This document shows, one piece after another, positions 9,280 through 19,084 of a stretch of DNA of 43,017 bases (positions within the stretch are counted from its first letter, which is position 1; each line of letters begins with the position of its first letter). This stretch comes from an uncultured Granulicella sp. (GTDB taxonomy: Bacteria > Acidobacteriota > Terriglobia > Terriglobales > Acidobacteriaceae). The position numbers and the translations under genes were made by a program. The stretch spans positions 1 to 43,017 of the forward strand of contig CALMON010000008.1 in the NCBI GenBank assembly GCA_937871785.1. The letters run 5' to 3'. Under the pieces are notes generated by a model. That model searched no databases. It had not been told where the DNA came from and saw only the letters and a list, made by a program, of their open reading frames with translations.

Positions 9280-10854
9280 ATGTACGGAAAGACGAAATTT
9301 GCCGCGGCGCTTCCCCTGGCCCTGCTGTTCAGCGCGGGTATCGCTCGCGCGCAGGAACCGAACCCCACCACGGTGGCTCCCGGTGTCCGCAAGGCCGATG
9401 TGATTGAAGAAGGCCCCAACGGCATATACATCTACCATGTGAAGACCGTGCAGCGGTCATTGGACGCGGTGAACTACCTAAACCGCAGCGGTGCGACCCA
9501 TATCGGTTTTCAAGGGACGGAATTGCTCCCCAACGCGAGCGGCGACGCCAAGGTCGAATCGGTTACCGGAAAGACCAAGATTTCTGCAAAATTTGAGGGT
9601 TTAACTCCAGCAAACGGCTTTGGCCCCGAGTATCTCACGTATGTCATCTGGGCGATTTCCGCTGACGGGCGGCCTCAAAATTTGGGTGAACTGGAGCTTT
9701 CCGGGAACAAGGCGAACCTTGATGCTTCGACAAGCTTTCAGTCCTTCGGCCTGATCGTCACGGCTGAGCCTTACTTTTCCGTATCGCAGCCGAGCGATGT
9801 GGTTGTTCTGCGCAATGTCTTCACCGACCGGACGCAAGGCGTGTTGCAGCAGGTCAATGTTCACTATGCGCTTTTGCCCAAGGGGCTCTATGCGAATACA
9901 GACGGTGCCCAATCGGTGGATCGTCCGATTACGGACCGTGAGCACTACCCGCTTGCCCTGTTCGAAGCTCACAACGCCGCTCGCATCGCGCGGATTGCGG
10001 GTGCCGACAAGTATGCGGCAGACATTATGGCCGAGGTCGCGACCGACCTGAAGAACGCCGACGACATTCAGGACAGCAAGCATCGCGATGTGAAGGCCGA
10101 GTTTACGTACGCCCGCGAAGCCACGCAGCGCTCGGAAGATGCGCGGATCACCACCCTTCGCAAGCAGGCCAACGAGCGCAGCCGCGCTGAACAGCAGGCG
10201 ACCGCCGATGCGCAATCGCAAGCCGCCGCCTCTCAGATAGCCGCTGCGAACGCCCAAGCCGATGCTGATCGCGCTGCTGCCGCCAAGGCGCAGGCTGACG
10301 CACAGCGTGCGCAGGCCGATGCCGCCGCCGCGCGTGCGCAGGCCGATGCCGCCGCCGCCAATCAGCGCGCCGCCAGCAGTGAGCAATCTGCGGAAGCGTT
10401 GCGCAAAAAGCTGCGTGATCAGTTGAACGCCGTTCTGGTGACGACTGAAACAGCGCGCGGTCTTGTCGTCAATATCGGGGACATCAATTTCGATACCGGC
10501 AAATACACTCTGAAAACCAACGCGCAGGTGTCGCTAGCTAAAATTGCGACAATCATTGCGCTCTACCCGACCCTGCACATCCAGGTGGAAGGGTACACGG
10601 ACTCCACCGGCAGCCCGGCTCTGAACCAGACACTAAGTGAGAATCGCGCCGGGACTGTGATGCAGTTCCTGGACGTTAACGGTGTGCCGCAAGCGAACGT
10701 CACGGCACAGGGTTACGGCGCAACGAACTTCGTGGGCGACAACGCAACGGCAGCCGGCAAGGCGCAGAATCGTCGTGTAGACCTGGTAGTGTCAGGCGAC
10801 GCGATTGGCGTCCCAACGACGGCTCCGACAGCCGCGACCCCTTCCGCTCAATAG
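9280..10854 (+). CDS. OmpA family protein with Ala/Gln-rich coiled region
   Basis: Signal peptide MYGKTKFAAALPLALLFSAGIARAQ; C-terminal INFDTGKYTLKTNAQ...LHIQVEGYTDSTGSPALNQTLSENRA...NRRVDLVV. Confidence 0.92.
   Translation: MYGKTKFAAALPLALLFSAGIARAQEPNPTTVAPGVRKADVIEEGPNGIYIYHVKTVQRSLDAVNYLNRSGATHIGFQGTELLPNASGDAKVESVTGKTKISAKFEGLTPANGFGPEYLTYVIWAISADGRPQNLGELELSGNKANLDASTSFQSFGLIVTAEPYFSVSQPSDVVVLRNVFTDRTQGVLQQVNVHYALLPKGLYANTDGAQSVDRPITDREHYPLALFEAHNAARIARIAGADKYAADIMAEVATDLKNADDIQDSKHRDVKAEFTYAREATQRSEDARITTLRKQANERSRAEQQATADAQSQAAASQIAAANAQADADRAAAAKAQADAQRAQADAAAARAQADAAAANQRAASSEQSAEALRKKLRDQLNAVLVTTETARGLVVNIGDINFDTGKYTLKTNAQVSLAKIATIIALYPTLHIQVEGYTDSTGSPALNQTLSENRAGTVMQFLDVNGVPQANVTAQGYGATNFVGDNATAAGKAQNRRVDLVVSGDAIGVPTTAPTAATPSAQ
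10306..10359 (+). repeat. 27-bp in-frame tandem duplication (RAQADAAAA x2)
   Basis: CGTGCGCAGGCCGATGCCGCCGCCGCG then the same unit differing only at the last base. Confidence 0.9.
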
Positions 10855-10873
10855 TTATCAATCTCATGAGCGT

Positions 10874-10906
10874 CAGCCTGAACCCGATTGAACCGGGTTC
10901 AGGCTG
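10874..10906 (+). terminator. perfect 13-bp hairpin after the ompA-like gene
   Basis: CAGCCTGAACCCG-ATTGAAC-CGGGTTCAGGCTG; no strong T-run. Confidence 0.65.
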
Positions 10907-10947
10907 TCTGTCGTAGTCGTCGCCGTATCACTCGGGAAAGATCACTT

Positions 10948-11724
10948 ATGGGCGTTTCTCTTCAAGGCAAAACGGTTCTCATCACAGGTGCCAGCGCGGG
11001 TATCGGTGCTGCGACAGCTCTTTGTTTCGCGCAGCAGGGATGTCGGCTTCTGCTTTGCTCCCGCCGCCTCGAAGTGCTTCGGCAGCAGGAAGCCGATCTA
11101 CGAAATGCCGGAGCGCCCGCTGTATTTTCGTTCGAGCTCAACGTGCGGGTGCGAGACGATGTGCAAGGGGTACTGGGTACGCTTCCGTCTGACTGGCAGG
11201 AGATTGACGTTCTGGTCAACAACGCCGGCCTAAGCCGCGGGCTCACCAAATTATGGGAAGACAACGTCGATGATTGGGAAGAGGTCATCGACACGAATGT
11301 CAAGGGACTGCTTTACGTCACGCGAGCGGTCGTTCCAGGCATGGTGCAGCGCAAGCGCGGCCACGTCATCAATCTCGGCTCAATCGCCGGCCACATGGCC
11401 TATGCCAACGGCGCGGTGTACTGTGCGACCAAGGCAGCGGAGCGCTTTCTTTCGGACGGTCTGCGGATCGACCTGAACGGCACGGCCGTGCGCGTCACCT
11501 CGATCGACCCCGGTATGGTCGAAACCGGTTTCAGCAAAGTGCGTTTCCATGGCGATGAGGAACGCGCCGCGAAGACCTACGCGAACGTCGATCCGCTACA
11601 AGCAGAAGACATCGCCGATGCGATCGTGTGGGCGGCGACAAGGCCCGCTCACGTCAGCATCCAAAGTGTGGTGCTTACGCCAACGGCGCAGGCCAACCCC
11701 TTTGTGATTACCCGGCGCACATAG
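10948..11724 (+). CDS. SDR family NAD(P)-dependent oxidoreductase (YdfG-like)
   Basis: TGASAGIGAA, NNAGLS, YCATKAAERF, IDPGMVETGFS. Confidence 0.93.
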   Translation: MGVSLQGKTVLITGASAGIGAATALCFAQQGCRLLLCSRRLEVLRQQEADLRNAGAPAVFSFELNVRVRDDVQGVLGTLPSDWQEIDVLVNNAGLSRGLTKLWEDNVDDWEEVIDTNVKGLLYVTRAVVPGMVQRKRGHVINLGSIAGHMAYANGAVYCATKAAERFLSDGLRIDLNGTAVRVTSIDPGMVETGFSKVRFHGDEERAAKTYANVDPLQAEDIADAIVWAATRPAHVSIQSVVLTPTAQANPFVITRRT

Positions 11725-11822
11725 CTTGCACGCAGAGTGCCCTGACCCCTATCCGGGACTACGGACGATTGACTATCGTCTTCCATTGAGTGCAAGGTAG
11801 TTCCCAGCAGCGGAGAACAGAC

Positions 11823-12581
11823 GTGCCGATCCTTACCGTAGTCCGTCAGGTTCCTGACGCCGAGTCCACCATCATGATCAGCGGCGGATTCGTCGACCTT
11901 TCGGGCAACAAGCTGGTAATGGACACAATGGACGAGTACGGCGTGGAACAGGCGCTGCGCCTGCGCGATGCCGATCCGGAGCAGCAGGTGATTGCGCTTG
12001 CCGTGGGTCCGGCGCGCTGCGAAGAAGCGTTGCGTTCGGCGCTTGCGATGGGCGCGGATCGCGCCATTTTGGTTGAAACGCCCGAAACTTTGGACGTGAT
12101 CGCCACCAGCGCTGTGGTCGCGAAGGTAGCGCAGGCGGAAGCGATTGATCTTCTTTTCTGCGGCGGGCAGCAGGCGGACTGGGATAGCCATGGCCTGGGT
12201 CCGGCTGTTGCCGAGCGGCTTGGATGGGCGCAGGTGACGTGGACGAATGCGCTTACTCTCGCCAACCGGCAACTGACCGGCAAGCACGATGTAGAGTCCG
12301 GTAGTGAGTCGTTCGAGATAGCTCTACCTGCCGTGGTGACGACACAGCAGGGGCTCAATGAGCCGCGCTATCCCACGCTGCTGGGGCTGCGTAAGGCAAG
12401 CAAAAAGGAGCTCCGCAAAGATCCGCTGAGTGCGTATGCGGTTACGCCCCAGGTGAAGCTGCTGGGCGCAGAGGTGCAACTGCTGGAGCGACGGCGAGCG
12501 ATGCTCGACGGCCGTGATCCGGAAGTGGCCGCCGCCGCACTGGTCGACAAGCTGCGCCGCGAAGCAAAGGTGATTGCATGA
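11823..12581 (+). CDS. etfB: electron transfer flavoprotein beta subunit
   Basis: VRQVPDAES...[14 protein letters not shown]...[27 protein letters not shown]; likely GTG start. Confidence 0.93.
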   Translation: MPILTVVRQVPDAESTIMISGGFVDLSGNKLVMDTMDEYGVEQALRLRDADPEQQVIALAVGPARCEEALRSALAMGADRAILVETPETLDVIATSAVVAKVAQAEAIDLLFCGGQQADWDSHGLGPAVAERLGWAQVTWTNALTLANRQLTGKHDVESGSESFEIALPAVVTTQQGLNEPRYPTLLGLRKASKKELRKDPLSAYAVTPQVKLLGAEVQLLERRRAMLDGRDPEVAAAALVDKLRREAKVIA

Positions 12582-13534
12582 TTCTTGTCGTTGCGGAGCA
12601 CGCCGAAGGAAAGCTGAGCAAAAGCACCTATGAGCTTGCGGAAGCGGCCTGTACGCTTGGCCGCGAAGGGCCTGTGACGCTGCTTGTTCTGGGTAGCGGG
12701 GTGGCCACGGTTGCGGCTGAAGCCGCTCGGCTTGCGGATCAGGTTCTCGTCGCCGACCTGCCAGCGTTGGAGCACCACGACCCCACAGTCTGGGGCGGCG
12801 CGGTCGCGCAGATCGCCGCGGAGGGCGAAGCGCACACGATTCTAATCGCAGCCACACGCACCGGTCGCGAGTGGAGCCCGCGCGTCGCCGTCAAGCTGGA
12901 GGCACCTCTTCTCGAAGACGTCGTCAGCCTTGAAGATGTAGGCGGCGCGCTGCGGGCGTCGCGCTACACCTTTCTTTCCCGGGTCACGGAGCGGATGGAG
13001 GCGGCAGGCCCGGTGGTCGTCGTGACGATCAAGCCGGGAGCCTTCGCCGCCAAAGCTCCCAGCGCCGAAGTCGCCGAGCAGTTTGACGTCGAGCTCAATC
13101 TTGCCACGCCGCTGCTCCGCGTCACGGGGCGTACGCTTGAGAAAACCGAGCGGGTTTCGCTGACAGACGCCGAGATCGTCGTCGCGGGGGGCCGTGGCGT
13201 GGGCAGTCAGGAAGCGTTTACGAAGCTGGTTGAGGGCCTTGCGGACGAACTTGGTGCGGCTGTGGGCGCGACGCGCGCGGTCGTCGACGCTGGCTGGCGG
13301 CCGTATTCTGAGCAGGTGGGACAGACCGGAAAGACTGTGCAGCCCAAGGTGTACGTTGCGCTCGGCATTTCCGGCGCCGTGCAGCATATTTCGGGCATGG
13401 GCAAAAGCCAGGTGATTGTGGCGATCAATCGCGATGCGGATGCGCCGATCTTTCGCGATGCGGATTACGGCATTGTCGGCGATGTAAAGCAGATCGTTCC
13501 AGCGCTTATCCGTCAGCTCAAGGGCACCGCCTAG
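12578..13534 (+). CDS. etfA: electron transfer flavoprotein alpha subunit
   Basis: ATGA overlap with etf[41 protein letters not shown]...[29 protein letters not shown] domain. Confidence 0.95.
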   Translation: MILVVAEHAEGKLSKSTYELAEAACTLGREGPVTLLVLGSGVATVAAEAARLADQVLVADLPALEHHDPTVWGGAVAQIAAEGEAHTILIAATRTGREWSPRVAVKLEAPLLEDVVSLEDVGGALRASRYTFLSRVTERMEAAGPVVVVTIKPGAFAAKAPSAEVAEQFDVELNLATPLLRVTGRTLEKTERVSLTDAEIVVAGGRGVGSQEAFTKLVEGLADELGAAVGATRAVVDAGWRPYSEQVGQTGKTVQPKVYVALGISGAVQHISGMGKSQVIVAINRDADAPIFRDADYGIVGDVKQIVPALIRQLKGTA

Positions 13535-13559
13535 CGCTGCGGAAGGGACGCGCCGACCA

Positions 13560-16217
13560 ATGCTTCCGTTTCCGCAAAGAATTGCTTTTCTGCTGCTTGT
13601 GCTCGTCACGGGAGTTCTGGGCGGGCGCGGTTTCCTTCGCCTTTATCGGCGTATTGCCGCTGGCCAGCTGGACACCGATCGGCGCTTCAACCATCCGCTA
13701 CGGCGCGTCTGGGACGCTGCCGTCACCACGCTCACGCAGAGCCGCACGTTTCGCAAACGGCCCTGGATCAGTTTCTTTCACTCCTTCATTTTCTACGGCT
13801 TTGTCTTTTATCTGCTCGTCAATCTGCTCGATGCGATAGACGGGTTCGTTCCGTTGTCGTTCAGGTCGCTGGGCGCGTTTGGGGAGTTTTACACCTTGTG
13901 CGCGGATGTCCTGAGCGCCCTTGTTCTGTTTGGGACGGTCGCGCTGCTTTGCCGGCGTTTTCTCGTGCCAAGCCGGTGTGACTTCACCTTCAATCCGCGC
14001 ACGATGCTGCACCGCGACGTAGAAACCCGGTACATCACGCGCGACTCTTTGATCGTGTCCAGTTTTATCCTGTTCCACGTCGGTTCGCGAGCGATAGGTG
14101 CCGGTGCGAAGATCGCGCTCGAAGGCGCAACCCGCTATGCTCCGTTCGCGACTCTCGTGTCCCACCTGTTTTCTCCCGCAAACGCCACAGCGTGGCGGAT
14201 TTTTGGTTACTGGGGCGCTCTCGGTAGCGTTTTGCTGTTTCTGCTCTACTTCCCGTATTCGAAGCACGTCCACATCTTTTTAGCGCCTGTGAAGTACATG
14301 GTCGCGCGCGACGTTCCGACCGGCGTGCTATCCGCGCTCGATTTGGACACAGCGGCGGATGAGCCGAAACTTGGGGCCAACAAGATTGAAGACCTGGCGT
14401 GGCCACGGCTGCTCGATGCGTACGCCTGCATTCAGTGCAATCGTTGCCAGGATGTGTGCCCCGCTACGGCGACAGGCAAGGCGCTCAGTCCTTCCGCGCT
14501 CGAAATCAACAAGCGCATGGAGTTGAACGAGCTTGCGCGGCACCAACCCGGCTTTGAGCACGGCGAGTCGAGTCCGTGGCCGCTTCTCACTTTCGCGCTT
14601 TCTCCGGAGGCGCTCTGGGCCTGCACAACCTGCGGTGCCTGCGTGGATGTTTGCCCCGTGGGCGACGAACCGATGCTCGACATCGTCGACATACGCCGGC
14701 ACCAGGTAATGGTGGCGGGGGACTTTCCCGTGCCCCTGCAAACCGCGTTTCGCGGCATGGAACGCACACAGAATCCGTGGGGCATCAACCCGGCCAAGCG
14801 CATGCATTGGGCCGCCGGTCTGCAAGTCCCGACGACCGAGGACAATCCGCAGCCGGACGTCCTTTTCTGGGTTGGCTGCGCGGCCAGCTACGATCCCGAA
14901 TCGCAGAAAACCGCGCGGGCTTTCGTGCAACTGCTGGACCACGCCAAAGTCGACTTTGCCGTTCTCGGTAAGCGCGAGTGCTGCACAGGCGACAGCGCCC
15001 GTCGTGCCGGAAACGAGTTTCTGTACCGCCAGCTTGCGGACGGCAATGTTGCCACGCTGAACGAGATCAGGCCCAAACTGATCGTTGCTACGTGCCCGCA
15101 CTGCATGAACTCGCTCGGTAAGGAATATCCGCAGATCGGCGGCGACTACAAGGTGATGCACCACACCGAGTACCTTGCGGGCCTGATCGCGGAGGGCAGG
15201 CTCGTGGCCGAGCCTACCGCGGCGACGGTCGCCTTCCATGACCCCTGCTACCTTGGCCGTCACAACGCGGTGTACGACGCGCCGCGCAACATCCTCAATG
15301 TGCTGAGCCACTCGGTCGTGGAACTCGACCGGCATCGTGAGAATTCTTTCTGCTGCGGCGCGGGAGGCGCGCAGTTCTGGAAGGAAGAAGAAGCGGGCAC
15401 CGAGCGCATCTCCGACAATCGCTACCGCGAAGCGCAGGCCGTCCTGGCCGGCGCGGAAGAAAAGGTACTCGCAGTCGGCTGTCCATTCTGCAAGAGCATG
15501 TTGAACAGCACACCGGCGAGCGCGGACAAGCCGCTCGCGGTGCGCGACCTCGCGGAACTGCTCTGGGAAGGAGTGCGGAAGCGAGAAGGCGGGCACGTCA
15601 CTGAAGGCGCGCCAGAAGCGTTGATGCCGACTTCGGCGCTTCCGGTAAGCTCCGGGGAGTTGTCCCTGGTTGCAGCCATAGTGCCCGAACGGGTGCCCTC
15701 CACGCTGGAAAAGCCGGTTGCGCATTCCGTGAAATCTCCGCTGCCGGAACTTCGCGACAGTGCAGGTCCCGGGAGCGCCGCGGAAAGCGCCACACCCCTT
15801 GCGGCTCAGGCTCCTGCACGTAAAAAGTGGAAGGGAACAGCTGCGGCGCTGCCCGTGTCGTCTCCCGAAGCAACGGTTGCCACGACGATGGTTTCCGCTC
15901 CGGCGCGAACTCCGCCTCAGGGGACAGAACTGAGTGCCGACACAGGACCGCCGTTGCCCGAAGCAGCCACGTCCCCGGTGCTGACTCCTGCGCCCGAACG
16001 GAAAAAGTGGCAAGGGAAATCAAAAGCAGCCGCAGGCGCGGTCCCGGAGCCCGTTACGCCGCCTCCATCCATACCGCCGCCAGTCGATGCGTCCCCGGCA
16101 CCTACGGCCGTTCGCAAAGCCTGGGTTCCCAAGCGTCGGGCCCCGTCGGACGACTCGACAGAAAGGGCAGCGCCGGCAATGGCGAACACGACAGAGGAAA
16201 AGCGACAAGACCCGTAA
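13560..16217 (+). CDS. membrane-bound Fe-S oxidoreductase, ETF:quinone oxidoreductase type (NarI-like TM domain + 2x[4Fe-4S] + CCG domains), with ~200 aa Pro/Ala C-terminal extension
   Basis: N-terminal TM helices; CIQCNRCQDVCP and CTTCGACVDVCP; HDPCYLGRHN, ENSFCCGAGGAQFW, VGCPFCKSML; directly downstream of etfBA. Confidence 0.88.
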   Translation: MLPFPQRIAFLLLVLVTGVLGGRGFLRLYRRIAAGQLDTDRRFNHPLRRVWDAAVTTLTQSRTFRKRPWISFFHSFIFYGFVFYLLVNLLDAIDGFVPLSFRSLGAFGEFYTLCADVLSALVLFGTVALLCRRFLVPSRCDFTFNPRTMLHRDVETRYITRDSLIVSSFILFHVGSRAIGAGAKIALEGATRYAPFATLVSHLFSPANATAWRIFGYWGALGSVLLFLLYFPYSKHVHIFLAPVKYMVARDVPTGVLSALDLDTAADEPKLGANKIEDLAWPRLLDAYACIQCNRCQDVCPATATGKALSPSALEINKRMELNELARHQPGFEHGESSPWPLLTFALSPEALWACTTCGACVDVCPVGDEPMLDIVDIRRHQVMVAGDFPVPLQTAFRGMERTQNPWGINPAKRMHWAAGLQVPTTEDNPQPDVLFWVGCAASYDPESQKTARAFVQLLDHAKVDFAVLGKRECCTGDSARRAGNEFLYRQLADGNVATLNEIRPKLIVATCPHCMNSLGKEYPQIGGDYKVMHHTEYLAGLIAEGRLVAEPTAATVAFHDPCYLGRHNAVYDAPRNILNVLSHSVVELDRHRENSFCCGAGGAQFWKEEEAGTERISDNRYREAQAVLAGAEEKVLAVGCPFCKSMLNSTPASADKPLAVRDLAELLWEGVRKREGGHVTEGAPEALMPTSALPVSSGELSLVAAIVPERVPSTLEKPVAHSVKSPLPELRDSAGPGSAAESATPLAAQAPARKKWKGTAAALPVSSPEATVATTMVSAPARTPPQGTELSADTGPPLPEAATSPVLTPAPERKKWQGKSKAAAGAVPEPVTPPPSIPPPVDASPAPTAVRKAWVPKRRAPSDDSTERAAPAMANTTEEKRQDP

Positions 16218-16236
16218 GTAGCAGCAAGCAGACGCC

Positions 16237-17106
16237 TTACGGGAACAAATCGCGGCGGCTGGAATGGCCGGCGACATCCAGATCGAACTTGCCTCGGGGG
16301 ATGTCGTCGAGGTCCAGGTCGGCATACAGGATCGACTCCCCTGCAGCGGGTCCGGCCAGTACGTCGCCCTGCGGAGACACGATGACGCTTCCTCCCGCGA
16401 TCACGCCCACGGCACTCTCGCCCATGGGGCGCCGCACGTCTTCGGGCCAGTCTTCCGCTACCAAGTGCTGGCAGGCGCTCAGCACGAAGCATCGGCCTTC
16501 ATACGCAATGTGTCTCATGCTGGTTTGCCACAGGGGCCGGGCATCCACGGTGGGCGCGCACCACAGCGTCACGTGCTGGTCGTACAGATGCTGGCGATAG
16601 CGTGGCATGTAGTTTTCCCAGCAGATCGCGATGCCGACGCGTCCCAGCCGAGTTTCGGCTGTGTGGAGGTCCGAGGCGTCGCCCTGTCCCCAGATGAGGC
16701 GTTCCGTCCCAGTCGGCATCAGCTTGCGGTGGCGCAGCACAAGTCCTCGAATCGGCGTGATCAGCAGGCCCGTGCAGTACAGCGAGCCGCCGTCGCGCTC
16801 CACTACGCCGACCACGATGTGGAGGTCGAGCTCGCGGGCAAGGGCGCAAAGCCCTTCGCTTTCCGGGCCGGGGCAGGCGATGGCGGACTGGAAGTAGCGC
16901 ACGAACAGATCTTTGCCCGCGGGGCTTCGACTACCGACGACCGCGCCGAAGGCCAGCCCCTTGGGATACCCGCCGATCAGGGCTTCGGGCAGCACCAGCA
17001 ACTCGGCTCCGGCTGCTTTTGCGTCGCGGCAAACCCGTTCTACCCGCAGCAGCGTTGCGGGCGTGTCGAAGAGAACACTACCGATCTGCGCCGTTGCGAC
17101 CCTCAT
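16237..17106 (-). CDS. carbon-nitrogen hydrolase (nitrilase family)
   Basis: LLVLPEALIGGYPKG (E), HRKLMPTGTERLIWGQGD (K), GIAICWENYMP (C): the catalytic triad context. Confidence 0.93.
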   Translation of the reverse strand: MRVATAQIGSVLFDTPATLLRVERVCRDAKAAGAELLVLPEALIGGYPKGLAFGAVVGSRSPAGKDLFVRYFQSAIACPGPESEGLCALARELDLHIVVGVVERDGGSLYCTGLLITPIRGLVLRHRKLMPTGTERLIWGQGDASDLHTAETRLGRVGIAICWENYMPRYRQHLYDQHVTLWCAPTVDARPLWQTSMRHIAYEGRCFVLSACQHLVAEDWPEDVRRPMGESAVGVIAGGSVIVSPQGDVLAGPAAGESILYADLDLDDIPRGKFDLDVAGHSSRRDLFP

Positions 17107-17128
17107 CCTGCCGTCCTGTCGTGGGAGC

Positions 17129-18073
17129 TCACGGCCAGAAGTTGGGATGAGCGGACATCTTCTTTTTGCTGCCGAGGGGGAGCCTGCGTTCCATTTTGCC
17201 CAACGTGTAGCCGGCGGACTTGAGCGCGGTGCGAAGCAGCGCTACCGGAACGAGCCAGGGAGCGGAGCGGCACAGGAACCTGAACTCCGACTGCACAAAG
17301 CGCTTACCTTCCTTACCGGCGGTGCCAAATGTTTCCAGCAGCCAGGGCTGCCGCGCGTGAAAAACGCCAATGTCGAAGTAGCGTGAAAATTCCTGCCGCA
17401 GGGTCAGCCGATGCGAATGGATGACCAGGGCATCGGCCCGGTACACGATCTTCCAGCCGTGCATCAGCAGACGGGCGGCCACTATTGAGTCTTCCCCAAG
17501 AATCACATCCGCCGGAAATCCGCCGACCGAGTCCAGGGCGGCGCGACGATAAACGGCGAAGCTGTTTGAAAAGAACGCCGCCTTAATGCCAAGCTGATGC
17601 CGGCTTTCAAAGGTGCGCACATGAGACTCGGCAGGGTAGTTGAACAACCGGGCGTGGCTTTCAATGGGATCCGCCGCGACTCGGGGTAGTTGCCGGCCAA
17701 ACGCCGCGCCGACCGTTTGATCGTTAAGTGCCGAGCAAAGATTGCGCACGGAAAACTCGTCGGCAAGAACGGCGTCCTGCGTCATGTACAGCAGCAGGTC
17801 GGCACCGGGAAGGTGAGAAATCGCAGTCTGGCGGGTGACGCCGTGGCCGAAGGTTTCCTGTGGAACGCACACCACGGTGTAGCCGCACTGGCGGGCCAGC
17901 GTACAGGTTCCGTCGGTGGAGTCGGAATCGATGATCAGAATCTGCTGGGGCGGGATCCCCTGGCGCAAAAGCGAACTGTGGAGGGCTGGCCAGTCCTGTG
18001 CCGCGTTGTGAGTCGGGACAACAAGGCCAACAGCCGCCGGGAACGTTTTTGGCAGCGCCCCGGAAGTGCTCAC
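17129..18073 (-). CDS. family 2 glycosyltransferase (rhamnosyltransferase-like)
   Basis: VGLVVPTHNAAQDWPAL, ILIIDSDSTDGT, MTQDAVLA, FFSNSFAVYRRAALDSVGGFP; GTG start with AGGAG upstream (longer ORF to 18172). Confidence 0.9.
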   Translation of the reverse strand: MSTSGALPKTFPAAVGLVVPTHNAAQDWPALHSSLLRQGIPPQQILIIDSDSTDGTCTLARQCGYTVVCVPQETFGHGVTRQTAISHLPGADLLLYMTQDAVLADEFSVRNLCSALNDQTVGAAFGRQLPRVAADPIESHARLFNYPAESHVRTFESRHQLGIKAAFFSNSFAVYRRAALDSVGGFPADVILGEDSIVAARLLMHGWKIVYRADALVIHSHRLTLRQEFSRYFDIGVFHARQPWLLETFGTAGKEGKRFVQSEFRFLCRSAPWLVPVALLRTALKSAGYTLGKMERRLPLGSKKKMSAHPNFWP

Positions 18074-18365
18074 TGCGGCTCCTGTTTCTCTTGCATAGAC
18101 TCGACAATCAAGTGCGAAATAGGCAGCGTGGGTAATACCGTAAAGCCGAACATGGTGAAGCAGGTAGAGCAATGACTCACAATGCAGGAGTGTATCAGAT
18201 ACAAGCGACTCTCTTCCCGCTGTCAGTTCGCTTATAGGTTAGCTGCTGCCAGGCACGCAGAATGACGCCGTGCGCCTCGCCAAGGGGGCGCACAGCACCG
18301 CTGGAAGAGGCGCCGGACCCTGGCCTGTTTCGGAGCGTGACCGGGGCCCTGCTTCGTAAGGGGCG

Positions 18366-18881
18366 CTACTTTTCGTCGGCGGTGGGGCCAAAAAGCGCGG
18401 GCACAGGGATATCGAGCAGCCGCAGGTACACGCCCAACTGAGCGCGGTGGTGGATCATGTGATTCACACCCATGTTCCGGAACGCGCCGTACATGGTGCC
18501 AGAAAAGACGACATTGCCGGCGCGCGTCGCCTGCCAGGGAGCAAAGAACGCGGCGTCGTCCGCAGCCCCGAGCGCGGCAAGGGTGCTGGCGGCCAGTTCG
18601 TCGAATGCCTTCAGGACGGCGGCGATGCTGGTCTCCTTCACGATGCGTCGCGGGTCGGACGGGCTGCCCATATCGAGGCTTTTTACCGTTAGGATGGTGC
18701 CGATGATGCCCGAAACCGTGGTGAGGTGATTGCACAACGTCAGCAGGGGCATCGACTTTTCATGCGGCTTAAAGGAGGCGTGTTCGTCGCCGGCGCGCTC
18801 AAGGCTTTTGCGGGATTTGGCGAGCTCGGCGGTGAGCTCGGTGAGGAAAAGCTCGCTCATCTTGGCAGGGGTGTCTGGCAT
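18366..18881 (-). CDS. DinB family protein
   Basis: 172-codon ORF with LCNHLTTVSGIIGTIL and NHMIHHRAQLGVYLRLLDIPVPALFGPTADE; RBS GGAGA before ATG. Confidence 0.88.
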   Translation of the reverse strand: MPDTPAKMSELFLTELTAELAKSRKSLERAGDEHASFKPHEKSMPLLTLCNHLTTVSGIIGTILTVKSLDMGSPSDPRRIVKETSIAAVLKAFDELAASTLAALGAADDAAFFAPWQATRAGNVVFSGTMYGAFRNMGVNHMIHHRAQLGVYLRLLDIPVPALFGPTADEK

Positions 18882-19084
18882 GGGGTCTCCGTGAGTGGGT
18901 GAGAGCGGTTGGGCAGAAGGACGCAGACTGGGCGGCTGAGTGGCACGCGGCGCGCCCGCCCGCAGTACCAGCGAGTATACCGTTGTGGGTCGTGGATCCT
19001 CGGCAGCTTCCCTTGCGAGGGATTGTGTCTCCGAGGTCATGTTGCGTCGGCGAAGTGTGGTCGGCTTGGGAGCATCTCGCGTTT

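Noticed and set aside
10240-10380. Repeats considered as a CRISPR or mobile repeat
   Set aside because: Only two adjacent in-frame copies inside an OmpA-family gene; no spacers.
14328-16013. 561 aa minus-strand ORF
   Set aside because: Antisense to the ETF Fe-S oxidoreductase; composition (His/Arg-rich, no recognisable domain) typical of GC-rich shadow ORFs.
18182-18365. Intergenic region between GT2 and DinB with GTGCGCC..GGCGCAC stem
   Set aside because: Single weak hairpin, likely a transcription end; no further structure found.
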